DNA of 18,711 nt. It comes from CAZTPJ01 sp964614515 (GTDB lineage: Bacteria > Planctomycetota > Phycisphaerae > Phycisphaerales > UBA1924). A model generated the notes under the pieces. The model saw only the letters and a program-made list of their open reading frames with translations, made no database searches and was not told the DNA's origin. The position numbers were made by a program, and so were the translations under genes. Position 1 is the first letter of the stretch, and every line of letters starts with the position of its first letter. This document shows, one piece after another, positions 15,739-18,711 of the stretch. The stretch covers positions 1-18,711 of the forward strand of contig CAZTPJ010000070.1 of assembly GCA_964614515.1 (NCBI GenBank), given 5' to 3'.

Positions 15739-16227
15739 ATGGACGCTCGCCCTTCACGCACGCCCACGACTGATGCTGGTTGGCCGTTCCTGGTCGCCGG
15801 TCTGCTGTTGCTCGCGGCCGTGGTGTTGATCCCTGCGCAGCGGTCTTTGGAGGCGACGCGTGTGCAGCGTGATCGTGCGTTGGCGGTGGAGGCGCATCGC
15901 GCCGAGCGCCTGGGGCGCTATGAGCGATATCTGGCCGCGCTCGATGCGCGCGACCCGGGACTGATTCAGGCCCTGGCCGCGACGCAACTCAACAGCGTGC
16001 CGATCGGCCTTGATGTGCTGCTTCCCGGCGCGGCCGACCGCGAGTCGCCGATCTTCGCCTCGCTCGAGCCGCCGCCGCTTCGACTGGTTGAACACATCGC
16101 GGATGCCTCCATACTGGAGCGCGTATCAACCGGCCCGCGACTGCGCCCCTGGCTGATCGCGGCCGGAGTCCTGCTGCTGCTGGTTGGCCTGCTGCCGGCG
16201 GCGGGGAGACCGAGCATACCCGCGTAG
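15739..16227 (+). CDS. Small membrane protein with two TM segments, unknown function
   Basis: The product has 162 residues from MDARPSRTPT. TM1 is at about 15-33 (WPFLVAGLLLLAAVVLIP). A charged, coiled-coil-like helix follows (SLEATRVQRDRALAVEAHRAERLGRYERYLAAL, 36-68). TM2 is at about 136-155 (RPWLIAAGVLLLLVGLLP), just before the C-terminus. The loop between them is about 100 residues and most likely faces the periplasm. The plan recalls divisome-type or membrane-scaffold proteins but there is no motif to name a family. The start avoids an upstream stretch in the same frame (15601 onward) that overlaps the divergent gene. It is followed by rnpA after 46 bases on the same strand and may be co-transcribed with it. 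Confidence 0.72.
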   Translation: MDARPSRTPTTDAGWPFLVAGLLLLAAVVLIPAQRSLEATRVQRDRALAVEAHRAERLGRYERYLAALDARDPGLIQALAATQLNSVPIGLDVLLPGAADRESPIFASLEPPPLRLVEHIADASILERVSTGPRLRPWLIAAGVLLLLVGLLPAAGRPSIPA

Positions 16228-16273
16228 CGCGGACCGGCGTGTTGGTGTGTCGGCGGATCTATCGTGTGACGTC

Positions 16274-16678
16274 ATGCCCACCTTCCCCCGCGCCATGCGA
16301 CTGGCTCATGCGATGCAGTATCGCGCGGTGTATGAGGCCCGGGCCAAACGCGTCGCGGGGCCGTTCGCGGCTCATGTCAAGCCGAATGATGTCGGACACT
16401 GGCGGCTTGGCTTGGCCGTGGGGCGGCACATTGGCAAGGCCGTGGTCCGCAACCGGTGCAAGCGGCTGCTGCGTGAGGCGTTCCGCCTGGAGCGCGAGCA
16501 GTTCCCGACTTGGCTCGACGAGGGCGAACTCCCGCGTGGGTATGACCTCGTGATCGTGCTGCGTAGCGCAGAGCCGGCGACGCTGGAGGGGTATCGACGC
16601 TCGCTTCGCGATGTCGCCGAGGCGCTGCATCGCCTGTGGGAGAAACGCCGCGCCCGGGAGCGGGAACAATCCACATGA
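16274..16678 (+). CDS. rnpA: Ribonuclease P protein component
   Basis: RnpA is the small basic protein subunit that helps the RNase P ribozyme trim the 5' leader of precursor tRNAs. The product has 134 residues, close to the usual 110-130. The signature is clear: GLAVGRHIGKAVVRNRCKRLLREAFR, with the RNR motif at 59-61. GYDLVIVLRS (89-98) matches the conserved central strand. The start MPTFPRAMRLAHAMQYRAVYEAR fits the family; a later Met8 is an alternative, and the frame extending back to 16184 overlaps the previous gene. Its stop codon overlaps the yidD start by ATGA, so the two are probably translationally coupled. rpmH, the usual upstream neighbour, is absent here. Confidence 0.94.
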   Translation: MPTFPRAMRLAHAMQYRAVYEARAKRVAGPFAAHVKPNDVGHWRLGLAVGRHIGKAVVRNRCKRLLREAFRLEREQFPTWLDEGELPRGYDLVIVLRSAEPATLEGYRRSLRDVAEALHRLWEKRRAREREQST

Positions 16679-17070
16679 TGTCCACATCGGCCCCAACAAC
16701 CTGCTCGGATGGTTCGTGCCGCGCGGATGGCCCGTGCGAAGCGCACGGCCGGGGCTTGCATGACACCAAGGCGATGCAGCGCGACGCGCGACGGGCCGCA
16801 AAGGCCGTGCGACTGTGGACGCTGCCGCGATCGCGGACGTTCTGGTTGTCACTGCCGTTCCTGCTGGCGATCCGGGCGTATCAGATCATTCTCGGCCCGG
16901 TGATGGGCGGGCACTGCCGGTTCTACCCGACATGCAGCCACTACGCCATCGACGCCTACCGCCTCCACGGCCCCATCCGCGGCACCTGGCTCACCGCCTG
17001 GCGCATCCTCCGCTGCCAGCCGCTGTGCAAGGGGGGGATCGATCTGGTGCCAACGAAAACGCGCTCGTGA
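16675..17070 (+). CDS. yidD: Membrane protein insertion efficiency factor YidD
   Basis: YidD is a small inner-face membrane-associated protein that helps YidC insert proteins into the inner membrane. The product has 131 residues; typical members have 70-90. The core (64-126) contains the diagnostic LAIRAYQIILGPVMGGHCRFYPTCSHYAIDAYRLHG (in shorter segments: CRFYPTCSHYA at 81-91) and RILRCQPLCKGGIDLVP. The extra N-terminal 60 residues include three Cys in SDGSCRADGPCEAHG plus Cys10, then a basic stretch (QRDARRAAKAVR) before the amphipathic membrane helix. The ATG overlaps the rnpA stop (ATGA); the second Met or an in-frame ATG inside rnpA (16636) are alternatives. yidC, which often follows, is not found; instead the low-GC stretch begins right after the stop. 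Confidence 0.92.
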   Translation: MMSTSAPTTCSDGSCRADGPCEAHGRGLHDTKAMQRDARRAAKAVRLWTLPRSRTFWLSLPFLLAIRAYQIILGPVMGGHCRFYPTCSHYAIDAYRLHGPIRGTWLTAWRILRCQPLCKGGIDLVPTKTRS

Positions 17071-17152
17071 GCCGTGCTGTCACTTCTTCGGCTTTGGGCG
17101 AGAAATCGACGCTTGGCCACCGGGATTCCCTTGTGGCTTCGCCAAGTTGTAA

Positions 17153-17341
17153 GCGTTCACTTGGTGCGACGCGTTCGCTATGCCGGGAGGAGTGTGAATC
17201 ACTCTAGGAGTTCGGAGAGGTTGGTACCCACCTGACGAACGGCTTGGTCTCGATTCCGGGGTCATCGTACCCTCCGGGTGGTACAGGCTGTCAGGTACAC
17301 TCAATCCCTCCGCCATACACGCGGAGGGATTGAGTGTACCT
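17153..17341 (+). ncRNA. Candidate structured RNA, possibly HEARO / IscB omega-RNA without its ORF
   Basis: Read on the plus strand, GCGTTCACTTGGTGCGACGC (from 17153) opens a series of hairpins: GCGA/TCGC at 17166-17178, GAGTG/CACTC at 17190-17204, GTACC/GGTAC at 17267-17284, and a 21-bp perfect stem at 17293-17341. The conserved-looking single-stranded blocks TATGCCGGGAG (17179-17189) and CTCGATTCCGGGG lie between them. The opening TTCACTTGGTGCG and TATGCCGGGAG remind me of the HEARO RNA that precedes iscB/isrB genes and guides their proteins, with the guide taken from the flanking DNA on the 5' side. That resemblance is from memory only. No HNH or RuvC-type gene follows on the plus strand, so this would be a solo or decayed copy. 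Without covariance-model support the assignment remains tentative. Confidence 0.35.
17293..17341. repeat. Perfect 21-bp inverted repeat with 7-base loop
   Basis: Arms at 17293-17313 and 17321-17341 are exact inverses; the loop is CATACAC. In RNA this is an uninterrupted 21-bp helix. There is no T-tract on either side, so it is not an ordinary intrinsic terminator, although it would strongly affect transcripts coming from yidD or from the opposite gene. It may be the distal stem of the candidate structured RNA or the end hairpin of a small transposable element. Confidence 0.9.
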
Positions 17342-17457
17342 TCACAGCGGAACGTTGTCAAGTGGTTCCAGTGAGTGTTTGAGACCCTCCCGCGCAGATA
17401 GTTGAACCACGTCGCACCTCGAATCCGCAGCGTGGCAGGAAAATCCTTGTCGGAGAT

Positions 17458-18711
17458 CTAGCTCAAGTAAAAATTCCAGAACGAATTCGTCAATTCTGCG
17501 TCCCCGGACACTACACGAAAGACGGATCCAGAGATCCTCTCGCGCAACAGCAGGTACGTTCGGTCTTCAATCTCGCACTCTTCAACATCGAATTCTAGTG
17601 CGTTCAACAGAACGCCTCGAATGATCTGCGCGCATTGCTGCGTCGTTCTGGCCACCAGCACGCCGTTGGCAACACCTGTATCCAAGTTGACTTGAATGGC
17701 CAAGGGGTGCGTTCTCATTAGCAGTTCCGCGCGACTATCGTAGTGTTTCGCAACTATTTCGGCGAGGCGGGCTTGTGCGGCTTTAGCGTCGTAGGTTGAG
17801 GGATTGGATAGCCATTTCTTAACGTCCCCATCCGTCCAAGCAAGGCCCGGCGCAAATACTTGCAGTTGTTGAAGCACCAATTCCATCTCAGTTTTCCCGG
17901 GGTACAGATCGCCGAGGGACTTAAGCAGCCACTTTACATATTTGGACTTTCCTGATCGTTTCACGTCCGGCACGAACGCTACTACGACCTTTCCTTGTGC
18001 AAGCGTAGACGCCAGTTCGGAATCCTTACCCAGTGTGTCTGATTCTTGTGCGAAGTACAGAGTACACTTCGCTCGCTTCAACATCAACGCTTCGGCGATA
18101 CCCTTGTCTATCCGATCGAAACAATACGCTTGGGTTGGGTCAAACCAGCGAGCCTTGAGGCGGCAGAGTTCGGGTTGCTCAAAAATCTTCCTCGCAACCA
18201 CATTGACGAAGTAGTATTCGTGTCGCTCGCGCATCGAAGTAGCCACATAAACATCCATGTGATCTGATGCCAAGTACGCACGATGGTTTGCGATCCCCTG
18301 TTCAACGATCTGTTCCCGACGCTTAATCTGTTGTTGAATACTCTTGTCGTTTGGATTGTTCACCGACAATCGATCCATCTCTGCCTTTACGAGATATCCA
18401 AGATAGTATGTATCCTCACCTGTGATCGCGTTGATTGGATGGATCGGTTCGTGGCGCTGAGTGTAGTGTTGATCGCTGATTGGGGCGTGCAGGTCGATCG
18501 CTTGTTGCAATTCAATCTGACTTCGCGTGCGCAAGTACTCGAAGGCATACCTGACATTGCCGTGCGACAGCATCGCGTGTTTTCGAAACCGCTCCACCCC
18601 GGTTTCCAAGTCACTAAGAGCCTGGAAGGCATTATGCACTTTGTAGTTCGTTGTGCCGTCGACCAAGTATTGGAAGAACCATTCAGAGACCCTAGGATAG
18701 CCGAGCGACAG
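17458..18711 (-). CDS. TIR / nucleoside-deoxyribosyltransferase-like Rossmannoid protein, N-terminus outside window
   Basis: The frame is open to the window edge, giving the last 417 residues; the true start lies beyond 18711 (a TTG at 18666 is merely internal). The middle, in visible numbering, holds a Rossmannoid core: HMDVYVATSMRERHEYYFVN (strand then helix from 152), RWFDPTQAYCFDRIDKGIAEALMLKRA (about 188-214), CTLYFAQES, then GKDSELASTLAQGKVVVAFVP (Asp230, Glu232, Gly240-Lys241). In nucleoside deoxyribosyltransferases and related TIR-like domains a Glu followed closely by GK and a hydrophobic strand is typical, so Glu232 is a candidate catalytic residue. The C-terminal domain (about 335-417) is distinct: IQVNLDTGVANGVLVARTTQ, LLLRERISGSVFRVVSGD and ending NSFWNFYLS. 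I know no named function; NAD/nucleotide signalling or defence is inference. GC and codon use differ from the other genes here. Confidence 0.6.
   Translation of the reverse strand: MSLGYPRVSEWFFQYLVDGTTNYKVHNAFQALSDLETGVERFRKHAMLSHGNVRYAFEYLRTRSQIELQQAIDLHAPISDQHYTQRHEPIHPINAITGEDTYYLGYLVKAEMDRLSVNNPNDKSIQQQIKRREQIVEQGIANHRAYLASDHMDVYVATSMRERHEYYFVNVVARKIFEQPELCRLKARWFDPTQAYCFDRIDKGIAEALMLKRAKCTLYFAQESDTLGKDSELASTLAQGKVVVAFVPDVKRSGKSKYVKWLLKSLGDLYPGKTEMELVLQQLQVFAPGLAWTDGDVKKWLSNPSTYDAKAAQARLAEIVAKHYDSRAELLMRTHPLAIQVNLDTGVANGVLVARTTQQCAQIIRGVLLNALEFDVEECEIEDRTYLLLRERISGSVFRVVSGDAELTNSFWNFYLS

Larger units (their letters stand above)
17071..17457. other. Gene-free stretch of 387 bases with hairpin-rich DNA
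   Basis: No convincing coding region lies here; a 93-codon minus-strand frame (17080-17361) spans the perfect inverted repeat and shows no recognisable motif. The left part (17071-17150) is plain. The central part (17153-17341) is dense in small hairpins and is described separately. The right part (17342-17457) has a 7-bp inverted repeat, GTGGTTC (17362-17368) and GAACCAC (17404-17410). A 9-base inverted pair GGTGCGACG (17163-17171) and CGTCGCACC (17410-17418) brackets most of the stretch and might mark element ends, although nine bases can match by chance. Confidence 0.6.

Noticed and set aside
17235..17262. tRNA-like T-arm (GGTCTCGATTCCGGGG)
   Set aside because: No acceptor stem, D-arm or anticodon arm can be built around it.
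17164..17341. 5' end of a group II intron, because of GTGCGAC at 17164
   Set aside because: No domain V-like sequence or reverse transcriptase follows, and the spacing of the hairpins does not fit domain I as I know it.
17080..17361. 93-codon minus-strand frame as a small gene
   Set aside because: It runs through the perfect inverted repeat, has no ribosome-binding site that I can see, and no recognisable motif.

Overview
The window is GC-rich for its first 17 kb, with densely packed genes on both strands. It looks like a chromosomal segment of a Planctomycetota bacterium, most likely class Phycisphaerae. Three things suggest this: a secreted protein with a PEP-CTERM-type tail (PAPAAAGLLGLAGL followed by four Arg), a membrane protein with a CxxCGYDLxG zinc ribbon, and intergenic repeats of a kind I remember from planctomycete genomes. 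No 16S rRNA or other decisive marker is present, so the taxonomy is inference.

Layout. 1-1944 (-): the N-terminal 648 codons of topA, cut by the window edge. 2199-4064 (-): argS. 4096-4204: an intergenic repeat cluster. 4252-5223 (-): a secreted Pro-rich protein with TPR-like helices. 5416-6024 (+): a probable lipoprotein. 6031-7434 (-): a membrane protein with a zinc ribbon. 7519-8220 (-): a PhoU-like regulator. 8481-10055 (+): a GT4 glycosyltransferase with an extra C-terminal nucleotide-binding-like domain. 10251-11342 (+): ychF. 11458-12105 (-): a PEP-CTERM protein with a recognisable promoter and terminator. 12359-15635 (-): a three-gene cluster, in transcription order a ketosynthase with a degenerate active site, a GxxExxY protein and a canonical FabF-type ketosynthase. 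15739-17070 (+): a two-TM protein, rnpA and yidD, the last two overlapping by ATGA.

From about 17071 the character changes. GC falls (one hand-counted 60-base line at 17701 is 50 %, against 68 % at 9301), codon use becomes mixed, and a 7-mer that is common elsewhere (GGCCGTG/CACGGCC) disappears. This tail holds a gene-free 387-base stretch rich in hairpins, including a perfect 21-bp inverted repeat, that I read tentatively as a structured RNA of the HEARO/IscB omega-RNA type without its protein gene. It is followed by the C-terminal 417 codons of a protein with a TIR/nucleoside-deoxyribosyltransferase-like Rossmannoid core. I infer an acquired island beginning just after yidD, where yidC is often found.

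Functionally the core genes cover DNA supercoiling (topA), translation (argS, ychF), tRNA maturation and membrane protein insertion (rnpA, yidD) and phosphate control (phoU). The most unusual chromosomal unit is the ketosynthase pair, which resembles the ketosynthase/chain-length-factor heterodimers of type II polyketide or specialised fatty-acid pathways. The most unusual accessory unit is the island at the right end.
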